This document shows, one piece after another, positions 32,110 through 40,398 of a stretch of DNA of 64,000 nt. Position 1 is the stretch's first letter. Each line of letters starts with the position of its first letter. The notes beneath the pieces are model-generated. The model had not been told where the DNA came from. It saw only the letters and a program-made list of their open reading frames with translations, and did not search any database. The DNA lies in the NCBI RefSeq assembly GCF_007665395.1, contig NZ_VDND01000005.1:1-64000 (forward strand), written 5' to 3'. The stretch comes from Pseudomonas oryzihabitans. Lineage in GTDB: Bacteria; Pseudomonadota; Gammaproteobacteria; Pseudomonadales; Pseudomonadaceae. The translations under genes were made by a program, and so were the position numbers.

Positions 32110-33207
32110 CTACAGGCGCACGCTGGCGAAGGTGGATTCGCCCTGGGCCTGGCTAAGGGCCGCCAGCGCCGATGAGGCCGGCATCAGCGACAGCTCCTGG
32201 GACAGCGGCATCAGCGCGATGGGCTGCTGGATGGTCGGGCCCTGGCGCTCGTCGCGCGGCGGGATGCCGAAGTATTCGCGGTAGCACTTGGAGAAGTGCG
32301 GGGTGGAAACGAAGCCGCACACCGAGGCCACCTCGATGATCGACAGGGTGGTCTGCTTGAGCAGCTGCCGGGCGCGGATCAGGCGCAGCTTGAGGTAGTA
32401 GCGCGACGGCGAGCAGTGCAGGTACTTCTGGAACAGCCGCTCCAGCTGGCGCCGGGACACGTCCACGTAGACCGCCAGTTCGTCGAGGTCGATGGGCTCT
32501 TCGAGGTTGGCCTCCATCAAGGCCACGATCTCCTGCAGCTTGGGCTGGTTGGTGCCGAGCATGTGCTTGAGCGGCACGCGCTGGTGATCCTGCTCGTTGC
32601 GGATGCGCTCGTAGATGAACATTTCCGAGATGGCGGCCGACAGCTCGCGGCCATGCTCGCGACCGATCAGGTGCAGCATCATGTCCATCGGCGCGGTACC
32701 GCCGGACGCGGTGCAGCGGTTGCGGTCGATGGTGAACAGGCGGGTGCTGAGCACCACGCGCGGATAGGCTTCCTGCAGGGCCGCCAGGGTCTCCCAGTGC
32801 ACGCTGCAGTCGTAGCCGTCGAGCAGGCCGGCGCGGGCCAGGGCCCAGCTGCCGGTGCACACCGCGCCCAGCTTGCGCCCCTGGCGCGCCTGGCTCTGCA
32901 GCCAGGTGCAGTGCTCGCGCGAGACGCTGCGCTGGATGCCCACGCCGCCGCAGACGATCACCATGTCCATCGCCGGGGCGGCGCTGACGGCGCTGTCCGG
33001 GGTGATCTGCAGCCCATCGCTCGCCCGCACCGGCCGGCCGTCCAGGCTCAGGGTGCACCAGCGATAGAGTTCCCGCCCCGACAACTGGTTGGCCATGCGC
33101 AGCGGCTCCACGACCGAAGCCAGGGAGATGAGGGTGAAATTGTCCAGCAGCAGGAAGCCGATGGACTGGATCGCACGGGCCGGTGACGAGGTGGGAATGG
33201 GCGACAT
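32110..33207 (-). CDS. gbdR: Glycine betaine/dimethylglycine-responsive activator GbdR
   Basis: 365 residues. The N-terminal DJ-1/PfpI-like domain (IGFLLLDNFTLISLASVVEPLR, GAVCTGSWALARAGLLDG) is followed by an AraC-type double helix-turn-helix (DLDELAVYVDVSRRQLERLF and IIEVASVCGFVSTPHFSKCYREYFG). Length and both domains match GbdR of P. aeruginosa, which activates genes for choline uptake and for glycine betaine, dimethylglycine and sarcosine catabolism. Its likely targets, the cbc genes and the sox operon, are in this window. The ATG at 33207 gives the canonical length. It is divergent from the substrate-binding protein gene at 33675, with direct TGTCGC repeats between. Confidence 0.9.
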   Translation of the reverse strand: MSPIPTSSPARAIQSIGFLLLDNFTLISLASVVEPLRMANQLSGRELYRWCTLSLDGRPVRASDGLQITPDSAVSAAPAMDMVIVCGGVGIQRSVSREHCTWLQSQARQGRKLGAVCTGSWALARAGLLDGYDCSVHWETLAALQEAYPRVVLSTRLFTIDRNRCTASGGTAPMDMMLHLIGREHGRELSAAISEMFIYERIRNEQDHQRVPLKHMLGTNQPKLQEIVALMEANLEEPIDLDELAVYVDVSRRQLERLFQKYLHCSPSRYYLKLRLIRARQLLKQTTLSIIEVASVCGFVSTPHFSKCYREYFGIPPRDERQGPTIQQPIALMPLSQELSLMPASSALAALSQAQGESTFASVRL

Positions 33208-33674
33208 GGTGGGAATCTCCTTCACGCAGGCTGGAGGCCCTTTTCTGGGCTCTAATGAAATCCCGCAGACGACACTGAACGAAAAATGTGTCGCGGACAC
33301 ATAAGTCATGTCGCAATTCCCATGCCGAAACTGTGTGAACCCCGACGCAAGCTTGCTGTCTGGGACGCGCCCTCCACTCGGTTGCCGCCAATGGCGTTGA
33401 TTAGATGGGGTTTTCAGTTGCGACCTCACTGATCCGAGACCGACCTTGCGACCCTTACCCCGTGCCTGATTCGATCTCGCGGTAACACCTGGACGTAACC
33501 GACGCGCGCCAAAATGTGGCAAGGCGACTCAGCCGGCACGGTTGTAGGTCAGCCTTGCCGACCGTCCGTCGCCCTTCTGGCCACTTGTGGCGAAAAGCCA
33601 TGACGGTGCGGGCCGGACGGACCGGTACGTGCAACACGCAGGGCCCCAACCCGCTCGAACCCTTGGAGTCCAGG
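33208..33674. other. Divergent intergenic region gbdR / substrate-binding protein
   Basis: 467 bases. The gbdR-proximal half is relatively AT-rich (33250-33330) and holds TGTCGC at 33289 and 33309, 20 bases apart, plus the short dyad GTGTC-GCG-GACAC (33288-33300). This suits an AraC-family activator site and the gbdR promoter. Nothing else was recognised; open frames here have no support. Confidence 0.5.
33289..33314. promoter_or_regulatory. TGTCGC direct repeats upstream of gbdR (candidate GbdR site)
   Basis: TGTCGC occurs at 33289-33294 and 33309-33314, a 20-base start-to-start distance, about two helical turns, 82 bases before the gbdR start. Its complement GCGACA recurs upstream of cbcX in a 21-base pattern (34746-34792). 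AraC-family activators bind such same-face repeats; identification as a GbdR site is inference. Confidence 0.4.
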
Positions 33675-34616
33675 ATGAAGATCGCCCCAGCACTGTGGTT
33701 GTCCGGTCTGTTGCTGAGTACGATGGCGCAGGCGGCAGAAGAACCCGAGAGTTGTCGGCAGGTCCGCCTCGTCGACGTCGGCTGGTCCGACCTCGACGTC
33801 ACCAACGCCATGACCCGCTACCTGCTCAGCGCCCTGGGCTACGACACCTCGGTCCTCAAGCTGCCCCTGCCGGCGACCTACGAGGCGCTGGCGAAGAACG
33901 ACGCCGACGTCTTCCTCGGCAACTGGATGCCGGCCCAGACCAAGATCAGCCAGCCCTATGTCGAGGCGGGCAGTGTCGAACGGCTGCACGTCAACCTGGA
34001 GGGCGCCCGCTACACCCTCGCCGTTCCCCAGTACGTCTACGACGCTGGGGTCAGGCGCTTCGCCGACATCGGCACCCACGCGGAGCGCTTCGGCAACACC
34101 CTCTACGGCATCGAACCCGGTAACGACGGCAACGCCCTGGTGAAGAAGATGATCGCCAGCAACGCCTTCGGCCTGGGCGGCTTCACCCTCAACGAATCCA
34201 GCGAGCAGGGCATGCTGACCCAGGTGCGGATGAAGGAATTGCTGGGCAACCAGTGGATCGTCTTCCTGGGCTGGGAGCCGCACCCGATGAACATCCGCCA
34301 CAAGCTGGCCTACCTCGATGGCGGCGACGACTATTTCGGTCCCAACCAGGGCGGCGCGACGGTCTATACGCTGACCCGCAAGGGCTATGCCCAGCAGTGC
34401 GCCAACGTGGGTCGCCTGCTGGGCAACCTAGTCTTTTCCCTGGACATGGAAAACCAGCTGATGGACCGGGTGCTCAACGAAAAGGACAACCCGCGCCGCG
34501 CCGCGCGCAATTGGCTCAAGCAACATCCCGAGCAGCTCGACGCCTGGCTCAAGGGCGTCGTCACCCGCGGCGGAACCCCGGGCAGCGCCGCGGTCAAGGC
34601 CAGCCTGGCCAACTGA
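33675..34616 (+). CDS. Quaternary-amine ABC transporter substrate-binding protein (CaiX/BetX-like paralogue)
   Basis: 313 residues with a signal peptide (ALWLSGLLLSTMAQAAEE). Mature motifs CRQVRLVDVGWSDLDVT, DVFLGNWMP, YGIEPGNDGNALV and FLGWEPHPMN are those of the choline/carnitine/betaine receptors; the tryptophans and tyrosines of these motifs form the cation-binding cage in ChoX. It is a close paralogue of the next gene. In P. aeruginosa, CaiX and BetX are extra receptors that share the CbcWV membrane parts, and this copy probably does the same for a different amine. The ATG at 33675 follows CCAGG. Confidence 0.82.
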   Translation: MKIAPALWLSGLLLSTMAQAAEEPESCRQVRLVDVGWSDLDVTNAMTRYLLSALGYDTSVLKLPLPATYEALAKNDADVFLGNWMPAQTKISQPYVEAGSVERLHVNLEGARYTLAVPQYVYDAGVRRFADIGTHAERFGNTLYGIEPGNDGNALVKKMIASNAFGLGGFTLNESSEQGMLTQVRMKELLGNQWIVFLGWEPHPMNIRHKLAYLDGGDDYFGPNQGGATVYTLTRKGYAQQCANVGRLLGNLVFSLDMENQLMDRVLNEKDNPRRAARNWLKQHPEQLDAWLKGVVTRGGTPGSAAVKASLAN

Positions 34617-34745
34617 GTGCCCACCGCGGGACCGTGCGTCCCGCTCTCCGGCCGGCGCTGGCGGGAGCCAAGCGACCCGGCCGCGCCCAGCCACACCGGC
34701 GCGACGTACCGCTCGCCGGGGCCTCCCCCCGGGCTCACGCTGGAT

Positions 34746-34792
34746 GCGACATTTCCGCTTCTGGTTACGACGCCGCGTACACTGGTAGCGAC
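34746..34792. promoter_or_regulatory. Three (G/A)CGAC repeats at 21-base spacing upstream of cbcX
   Basis: GCGAC starts at 34746, ACGAC at 34767 and GCGAC at 34788, exactly 21 bases apart, within 140 bases of the cbcX start. The gbdR upstream region carries the same hexamer as direct repeats on the other strand. Same-face spacing suggests a dimeric AraC-type activator such as GbdR; not proven. Confidence 0.4.
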
Positions 34793-34885
34793 GCAGGCGG
34801 TAGGCGAGCCTGGGGGGATGGGTTACAGATAAATACACGCGGGGCGCACCGAAAGGTACCCCGCCAACCGCAAGGAGAGGTGTCC

Positions 34886-35824
34886 ATGAAAGGTTGTTCC
34901 CGTTGGCTCTTGAGTGTTGCGCTGTTGGCTCCGCTCGTTGCTCAGGCAGACGAGCCGGCTTCCTGCGCCAAGGTTCGCTTCGCGGATGTCGGCTGGACCG
35001 ACATCACGGTGACCACGGCCGTGACCAGCGAGGTGCTGCACGCCCTCGGCTACCAGACCACGACCAACATGATCTCCGTGCCGGTCACCTACAAGTCCTT
35101 GCAGAACAAGGATATCGACGTCTTCCTCGGCAACTGGATGCCGAGCATGGCGGCGGACATCAAGCCCTATGCGGACAATGGCAGCGTCGAGACCGTGCGC
35201 GCCAACCTGGAGGGCGCCAAGTACACCCTGGCCGTGCCCCAGTACGTCTACGACGCCGGGGTCAAGAGCTTCGCCGACCTCGCCAAGCATGCCGACAAGT
35301 TCGACGGCAAGATCTACGGGATCGAGCCGGGCAACGACGGCAACCGCCTGATCCAGGGCATGATCGACAAGAACACCTTCGACCTGGGCAAGTTCAAGCT
35401 GGTGGAATCCAGCGAGGCCGGGATGCTCTCGCAGATCCAGCGCGCCGAGCGGCGCCAGCAGTGGGTGGTCTTCCTCGGCTGGGAACCCCACCCGATGAAC
35501 ACCCGCTTCAAGATGGCCTATCTCGAAGGCGGCGACGACGTCTTCGGCCCCAACTACGGCGGCGCCACCATCTACACCAACGTGCGCAAGGGCTACGTCC
35601 AGGAATGCCCCAACGTGGGCAAGCTGCTGACCAACCTGTCCTTCACCCTGGACATGGAAAACCAGCTGATGGACAAGGTCCTCAACGAGAAACAAGCCGC
35701 GAGCGCCGCTGCCAAGGTGTGGCTCAAGGCCCATCCGCAGGTGCTCGACCAGTGGCTGGCCGGCGTGACCACACGCGACGGCAAGCCCGCTGCGGAAGCG
35801 GCCAAGGCCGCCCTGGCACCCTGA
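34886..35824 (+). CDS. cbcX: Choline/quaternary-amine ABC transporter substrate-binding protein CbcX (ChoX)
   Basis: 312 residues; signal peptide WLLSVALLAPLVAQADE. Ligand motifs CAKVRFADVGWTDITVT, DVFLGNWMPSM, YGIEPGNDGNRLI, FLGWEPHPMNTRFKMAYLEGG and FGPNYGGATIYT match ChoX-type receptors. It is the receptor gene immediately before the permease and ATPase, so it is the best match to CbcX. About 60 percent of positions look identical to the upstream paralogue by eye. AAGGAGAGG precedes the ATG. Confidence 0.88.
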   Translation: MKGCSRWLLSVALLAPLVAQADEPASCAKVRFADVGWTDITVTTAVTSEVLHALGYQTTTNMISVPVTYKSLQNKDIDVFLGNWMPSMAADIKPYADNGSVETVRANLEGAKYTLAVPQYVYDAGVKSFADLAKHADKFDGKIYGIEPGNDGNRLIQGMIDKNTFDLGKFKLVESSEAGMLSQIQRAERRQQWVVFLGWEPHPMNTRFKMAYLEGGDDVFGPNYGGATIYTNVRKGYVQECPNVGKLLTNLSFTLDMENQLMDKVLNEKQAASAAAKVWLKAHPQVLDQWLAGVTTRDGKPAAEAAKAALAP

Positions 35825-35940
35825 CAGAACAATAACATTCGACTGTCCCGCGCCGGTTCGGGCGGGTACTGCCACAGCCGAAGCACGACTCGGCTTCCGT
35901 CGTGCTTCGACCTGTCCACCCCTACCTGACGGGCACCGTT

Positions 35941-36783
35941 ATGTTACTCACAGACCACAAACTCCCTCTCGGCCAGCAGATCGCCGACTTCATCGACTGG
36001 TTGACGCTGCATGGCGCCGGGGTCTTCGACAAGATCTCCGACGTGCTGTCCGGCCTCATCCACGGCCTCACCGCCGGTCTGATGTGGTTCAATCCGCTGG
36101 CCTTCATCGCCCTGGTGGTGGTGGGGGTCTATCTGTTGCAACGTAGCATCGGCCTCACGCTGTTCGCCCTCGCCTCGCTGCTGCTGATCCTCAACCTGGG
36201 GTACTGGCAGGAAACCATGGAAACCCTGGCCCAGGTGGTCTTCGCCACCCTGGTGTGCATCGCCATCGGCGTGCCGCTGGGCATCCTCGCCGCGCACAAG
36301 CCCTGGTTCTACACCGGCCTGCGCCCGGTCCTGGACCTGATGCAAACGGTCCCGACCTTCGTCTATCTGATTCCTACCCTGACCCTGTTCGGCCTGGGCG
36401 TGGTGCCCGGGCTGATCTCCACGGTGGTCTTCGCCGTGGCCGCGCCGATCCGCCTGACCTGCCTGGGCATCCAGGACGTTCCCGCCGAGCTGATGGACGC
36501 CGGTAAGGCCTTCGGCTGCTCGCGCTGGCAGCTGCTGACCCGCATCGAGCTGCCCCATGCCATGCCCAGCATCGGCGCCGGCATCACCCAGTGCATCATG
36601 CTCTCGCTGTCCATGGTGGTGATCGCCGCCCTGGTGGGCGCCGATGGCCTCGGCAAGCCGGTGGTGAACGCGCTCAACACCGCGGACATCGCCCTGGGCT
36701 TCGAAGCCGGGCTGTCCATCGTCCTGATCGCCATCCTGCTCGACCGGGTGTGCAAGCAACCCGCCCCACGCGAGGTTAACTAA
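35941..36783 (+). CDS. cbcW: Quaternary-amine ABC transporter permease CbcW (ChoW)
   Basis: 280 residues with six or seven helices and the BPD_transp_1 coupling motif in PAELMDAGKAFGCSRWQLLTRIELPHAMPSI (the E-A-A-x-x-x-G loop, read here in three parts: AELMDAGKAFG, CSRWQLLTRI, ELPHAMPSI). MQTVPTFVYLIPTLTLFGLG is typical of ProW/ChoW/OpuAB permeases. It lies between receptor and ATPase genes and forms the inner-membrane channel. A weak ribosome-binding site precedes the ATG at 35941. Confidence 0.9.
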   Translation: MLLTDHKLPLGQQIADFIDWLTLHGAGVFDKISDVLSGLIHGLTAGLMWFNPLAFIALVVVGVYLLQRSIGLTLFALASLLLILNLGYWQETMETLAQVVFATLVCIAIGVPLGILAAHKPWFYTGLRPVLDLMQTVPTFVYLIPTLTLFGLGVVPGLISTVVFAVAAPIRLTCLGIQDVPAELMDAGKAFGCSRWQLLTRIELPHAMPSIGAGITQCIMLSLSMVVIAALVGADGLGKPVVNALNTADIALGFEAGLSIVLIAILLDRVCKQPAPREVN

Positions 36784-36786
36784 GTC

Positions 36787-38019
36787 ATGACCGCCATACG
36801 TTTCGAACACGTCGACGTCGTCTTCGGCAAGCAGAACAAGCGTGCCCTGGAACTGCTCGACCAGGGCAAGGGCCGCAGCGAGATCCTGCAGGAGACCGGC
36901 CAGGTGCTGGGCGTCGAGGACGCCTGCCTGGAAGTCCAGAAGGGCGAGATCTGCGTGCTGATGGGCCTGTCCGGCTCCGGCAAATCCAGCCTGCTGCGCT
37001 GCATCAATGGCCTCAATACCGTGAGCCGCGGCAAGCTGCTGATCGAGCACCAGGGTAGCCAGGTGGACATCGCCAACTGTTCGCCCGCCGTGCTCAAGGA
37101 CATGCGCACCACCCGCATCGCCATGGTGTTCCAGAAGTTCGCCCTGATGCCCTGGCTGACCGTGGCCGAGAACGTCGGCTTCGGCCTGGAGATGCAGGGT
37201 CGCTCGACCGCCGAGCGCAAGAAGCTGGTCGACGAGAAGCTCGAGCTGGTCGGCCTGACCCAGTGGCGCAACAAGAAGCCCGATTCGCTCTCCGGTGGCA
37301 TGCAGCAGCGTGTCGGCCTGGCCCGCGCCCTGGCCATGGACGCCGACATCCTGCTGATGGACGAGCCCTTCTCCGCCCTCGATCCGCTGATCCGCCAGCA
37401 GCTGCAGGACGAACTGCTGCAGCTGCAGGCCAAGGTCAACAAGACCATTGTCTTCGTCAGCCACGACCTCGACGAGGCGCTGAAGATCGGCACCAATATC
37501 GCCATCATGAAGGATGGCCGCATTATCCAGCACGGCCGCCCCGAAGACATCGTGCTCAACCCGGCGGACGAATACGTGCGCACCTTCGTCGCCCACACCA
37601 ATCCGCTCAACGTGCTCAGCGGCTACAGCCTGATGCGCGGCCTGGACAAGTGCGGTCGCGAAGGCAACGAGATCTGCCTGGAGCGCAGCCACGACATCTG
37701 GCTGGCCCTGGATGGCCAGACGGTCAAGGCGCTGCGCCGCGGTGGCGAGAGCCTGGCGCTGCAACGCTGGACCCCGGGCATGCCGGTCACCAGCCTGCAA
37801 CGCCAGCCGACCCTGGCACCGGCCGATATCCGCATGCGCGACGCCCTGGAGATTCGCTACCACACCGGCCACAAGCTGGTGCTGGAAACCGATGGACGCG
37901 CCGTTGGCATCCTCGGTGACAAGGAGCTCTACCACGCCCTGCTGGGCAAGAATCTGGAAAAGGCCGGCGAAGACGTCGCCCCGCCCGCCGCCCGCTCGAC
38001 GCTGTCCCAGGCGGGCTGA
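36787..38019 (+). CDS. cbcV: Quaternary-amine ABC transporter ATP-binding protein CbcV (ChoV)
   Basis: 410 residues: Walker A LMGLSGSGKSSLLR, Q-loop VFQKFALMPW, signature DSLSGGMQQRVGLARALA, Walker B ILLMDEPFSALDP, His switch VFVSHDLDEALKIG. The long N-terminus (FGKQNKRALELLDQGKGRSE) and a C-terminal regulatory extension are features of the ProV/OpuA-type ATPases. It powers uptake by CbcW and the two receptors. It starts 3 bases after cbcW. A strong hairpin follows (38028-38065). Confidence 0.92.
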   Translation: MTAIRFEHVDVVFGKQNKRALELLDQGKGRSEILQETGQVLGVEDACLEVQKGEICVLMGLSGSGKSSLLRCINGLNTVSRGKLLIEHQGSQVDIANCSPAVLKDMRTTRIAMVFQKFALMPWLTVAENVGFGLEMQGRSTAERKKLVDEKLELVGLTQWRNKKPDSLSGGMQQRVGLARALAMDADILLMDEPFSALDPLIRQQLQDELLQLQAKVNKTIVFVSHDLDEALKIGTNIAIMKDGRIIQHGRPEDIVLNPADEYVRTFVAHTNPLNVLSGYSLMRGLDKCGREGNEICLERSHDIWLALDGQTVKALRRGGESLALQRWTPGMPVTSLQRQPTLAPADIRMRDALEIRYHTGHKLVLETDGRAVGILGDKELYHALLGKNLEKAGEDVAPPAARSTLSQAG

Positions 38020-38027
38020 TATCACGC

Positions 38028-38065
38028 CCCGGCACCCCGTCTACTGGAAAGACGCGGGTGCCGGG
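38028..38065 (+). terminator. Hairpin at the end of the cbcXWV operon
   Basis: CCCGGCACCC (38028-38037) pairs with GGGTGCCGGG (38056-38065), extended inward by CGTC/GACG with one bulge. No true T-tract follows (CCCCCTCTCC), so it may be a weak or Rho-aided terminator. Confidence 0.55.
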
Positions 38066-38220
38066 CCCCCTCTCCTGCTGCCTGCTGGCCATCACAACGC
38101 CCTGCTCTCGCGCCCACAGCCACGCCCCGGGGTCACGACTCCGCTCCTGGCGCTTGCCATATGATCTACCCGTGGTAGCCACTGTCTTCATCGCGGCCGC
38201 TGCTACGGTCACATCGAACC

Positions 38221-38341
38221 TGTAGGAGCGGCCGCATCGGCGGACCGCCATGGCCGCGATACGCGATTGAGGCAGTTGCTCCTACAGGCGCGCCTCGTAC
38301 CCGTAGGAGCGGTCACCGCCACGGACCACCATGGTTGCTCC
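38221..38341. repeat. GTAGGAGCGGTC-type dispersed repeats
   Basis: TGTAGGAGC (38221-38229) and its complement GCTCCTACA (38278-38286) enclose CGGACCGCCATGGCCGCGAT, and a second, partial copy (GTAGGAGCGGTCACC, then GGACCACCATGGTTGCTCC) runs to 38341. The same family recurs at 63123-63186. These are common pseudomonad intergenic repeats. Confidence 0.75.
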
Positions 38342-38410
38342 CAAGGTGGCGGCGCGACGACTGATCATGATCCTGCCGGTGCTGCTGGAGATGAATGCCC
38401 GCTCGGCTAG

Positions 38411-38446
38411 CCCCCTCTCCCCGCGGGAGAGGGTTGGGGTGAGGGC
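38411..38446. repeat. Single module-A repeat
   Basis: CCCCCTCTCCCCGCGGGAGA followed by GGGTTGGGGTGAGGGC is one copy of module A, with a GCG-containing turn. Confidence 0.7.
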
Positions 38447-38797
38447 ATGCCGCAGCCGCCAGTGGAAAGGGCTGCGCCGTTTTCCACGCTACGATCACGG
38501 CGACACCTACCCAGAGGGGGATCGCCATGGCCGCGCCAAGGCCTGTTCAGGAGCTCGCGAGCGAGAGCCAAACAAGACGCAACGACCAGCGGGAGTCACA
38601 GCCAACGGCTGGCCCCTAGGGTGAGCGCTAGCAAATCAACTGCCTGAACAGGCGGACCGGACTCGCGCTCGACCGGGCTCGCGCGCGAGTTTACGAGGGG
38701 TACAGGAGCATTCCGACCGGACCGCCCAGCCCAGGCTGGCGATCCAGGGCCTGTTCAACGCCGTTTGGCCGCCGCGCAGCAGATCGTGAACAGCTGC
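38447..38797. other. Gene-free region between cbcV and purU with long-range inverted repeat
   Basis: GCCTGTTCAGG (38541-38551) is repeated inverted as CCTGAACAGGC (38643-38653), bracketing 91 bases, and GCCTGTTCA recurs at about 38752. Between them lie ACGACCAGCGGGAGTCACAG and GCCAACGGCTGGCC. No coding frame is supported. It could be a structured RNA or the remnant of a small mobile element; nothing recognised. Confidence 0.4.
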
Positions 38798-39655
38798 TTA
38801 GAGCACCACCGTACGCCCGGCGTTGAGGAAGACCCGTCGATCCAGGTGATAGCCCACGGCCCGCGCCAGGGTCAGGCATTCGATGTCGCGGCCCTTGGCG
38901 ACCAGGTCCTCGGCGTAGTGGGCGTGGTCCACCGGCTCGACGCCCTGGGCGATGATCGGGCCTTCGTCCAGGTCGTTGTTGATGTAGTGCGCCGTGGCAC
39001 CCACCAGTTTCACGCCCTTGGCATAGGCCTGGTGGTAGGGTCGCGCGCCCTTGAAGCCCGGCAGCAGCGAGTGGTGGATATTGATCGCCCAGCCGTCGAG
39101 GCGGCGGCACAGTTCGGGCGACAGCACCTGCATGTAGCGGGCGAGGATCACCAATTCCGCACCGGTCTCCTGCAACACCTGCCAGACCTGGGCCTCCTGG
39201 GCCGGCTTGTCCTGCGGGTCCAGCGGGAAATGGTGATAGGGAATGCCATGCCAGGCGGCCAGCGGCTCCAGGTCCGGGTGGTTGGAGATGACCCCCACCA
39301 CGTCCATGGGCAGCTGGCCGATGCGCTGGCGATAGAGCAGGTCGTTGAGGCAGTGGTCGGCCTTGGAGACCATGATGGCGACCTTGGCGCGGTAGGCCGG
39401 CGGCGTCAGCTCGAAGGTCATGTCGAAGGGGGTGAAGCGCAGGTCCAGGCCGACGCGGAACAGGCCCTCGTTGAAGTCTCGGGGTACCTGGAATTCCACC
39501 CGGATGAAGAAGCGCTGGGCTTCGCGGTCATCGAAGCTGTGGTGCTGGGTGACGTAGCAGCCCTGCTCGAACAGGTAGCGGGTGACCACGTCCACGGTGC
39601 CGAGGCGACTCGGGCTCTGGGCGGTGAGAATCCAGGTATCGGGCGTGCGGCTCAT
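38798..39655 (-). CDS. purU: Formyltetrahydrofolate deformylase PurU
   Basis: 285 residues. An N-terminal ACT domain (WILTAQSPSRLGTVDVVTRYL, with the SFDDREAQRFFIRVEF strand) is followed by a formyltransferase-like domain with NIHHSLLPGFKGARPYHQAY and GATAHYINNDLDEGPIIAQ, which hold the catalytic Asn, His and Asp. It hydrolyses 10-formyl-THF to THF and formate. As the last gene of glyA-soxBDAG it balances folate one-carbon units released by sarcosine oxidation. AGGA precedes the ATG. A terminator-like hairpin separates it from soxG. Confidence 0.93.
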   Translation of the reverse strand: MSRTPDTWILTAQSPSRLGTVDVVTRYLFEQGCYVTQHHSFDDREAQRFFIRVEFQVPRDFNEGLFRVGLDLRFTPFDMTFELTPPAYRAKVAIMVSKADHCLNDLLYRQRIGQLPMDVVGVISNHPDLEPLAAWHGIPYHHFPLDPQDKPAQEAQVWQVLQETGAELVILARYMQVLSPELCRRLDGWAINIHHSLLPGFKGARPYHQAYAKGVKLVGATAHYINNDLDEGPIIAQGVEPVDHAHYAEDLVAKGRDIECLTLARAVGYHLDRRVFLNAGRTVVL

Positions 39656-39694
39656 GGTGAATTCCTGTGCATGAAGATGAAGCCAAAACCGCAA

Positions 39695-39725
39695 AACCCG
39701 ACCTGCGCGTTACGCAGGCCGGGTT
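39695..39725 (-). terminator. Terminator-like hairpin between soxG and purU
   Basis: On the minus strand AACCCG-G-CCTGCG pairs with CGCAGG-T-CGGGTT around a 5-base loop, followed by TTTTGCGGTTTT. It lies in the 99-base gap inside the operon and would lower purU expression relative to the sox genes. Confidence 0.6.
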
Positions 39726-39754
39726 CGCTGGAGCGGGACCGAGGCGAGCCGTGA

Positions 39755-40384
39755 TCAGGCGTCGATGCGCAGTCCGTACTCGGCGCTCGCGTCCTGCAGC
39801 CACAGCCAGACGTAGTCGGCGAAACTGCGGCGCACCACCAGCTCCCAGGTGTCCTCGGCGGTGTGGCGGATCACCAGCTGCGACTTGGCGAACACCGTCC
39901 CGACGGCCTTGCCCACCGGGAAGTTGCTCGGATGGACGTCGTAGGAGGTGGACTTCATCAGCACTTCGCGGACCTTTGGGCCCTTCAGCTCGACCAGGGT
40001 CTGGCCACCACCGACGTTGACGATGGCGACATGGCGCTCGCCCAGGGCCTGGCGCAGCGCCTGCTCGGTGGCGAATTCGCTGCCACCGGGCACCACCAGC
40101 AGCCACTCGTCCGGGCCAAGCCACTGCAGCGAGGTCTCGCCCTGCTGGGTGATCGCCAGCGGACCGGGTACCTCCAGGCCGACCACGCTCTGCACGGCGC
40201 CGGTGAAGCCTTCGTCGTGGGCGTCGCCACGGATGACCAGATGCCCCAGCAAGGCCCGCTCGCGCAGGGTCACCCCGGCAGTGGCCGGGCCGCGTCCGGC
40301 GAGCTTGCTCAGTTCGGCGTGGAACAGCGGGGATTCGGCGCGCGCCGTGGCGGAATATTGGTCGTACACATTGATGTCGTTCAT
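39755..40384 (-). CDS. soxG: Sarcosine oxidase gamma subunit SoxG
   Basis: 209 residues beginning MNDINVYDQYSATARAESPL. It has the SoxG blocks LGPDEWLLVVPGG, HVAIVNVGGGQTLVELKGPKVREVL and FAKSQLVIRHTAEDTWELVVRRSFADYVW, which resemble the folate-binding GcvT-like fold without its active residues. It is a structural subunit of heterotetrameric sarcosine oxidase in the cytoplasm. It lies 14 bases after soxA; GAGGAAG precedes the ATG. Confidence 0.92.
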   Translation of the reverse strand: MNDINVYDQYSATARAESPLFHAELSKLAGRGPATAGVTLRERALLGHLVIRGDAHDEGFTGAVQSVVGLEVPGPLAITQQGETSLQWLGPDEWLLVVPGGSEFATEQALRQALGERHVAIVNVGGGQTLVELKGPKVREVLMKSTSYDVHPSNFPVGKAVGTVFAKSQLVIRHTAEDTWELVVRRSFADYVWLWLQDASAEYGLRIDA

Positions 40385-40398
40385 GGGGCGCTTCCTCG

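Noticed and set aside
35944..38025. 693-codon open frame opposite cbcW and cbcV
   Set aside because: Antisense shadow of two clear ABC transporter genes; the His/Gln/Gly-rich translation is typical of such shadows.
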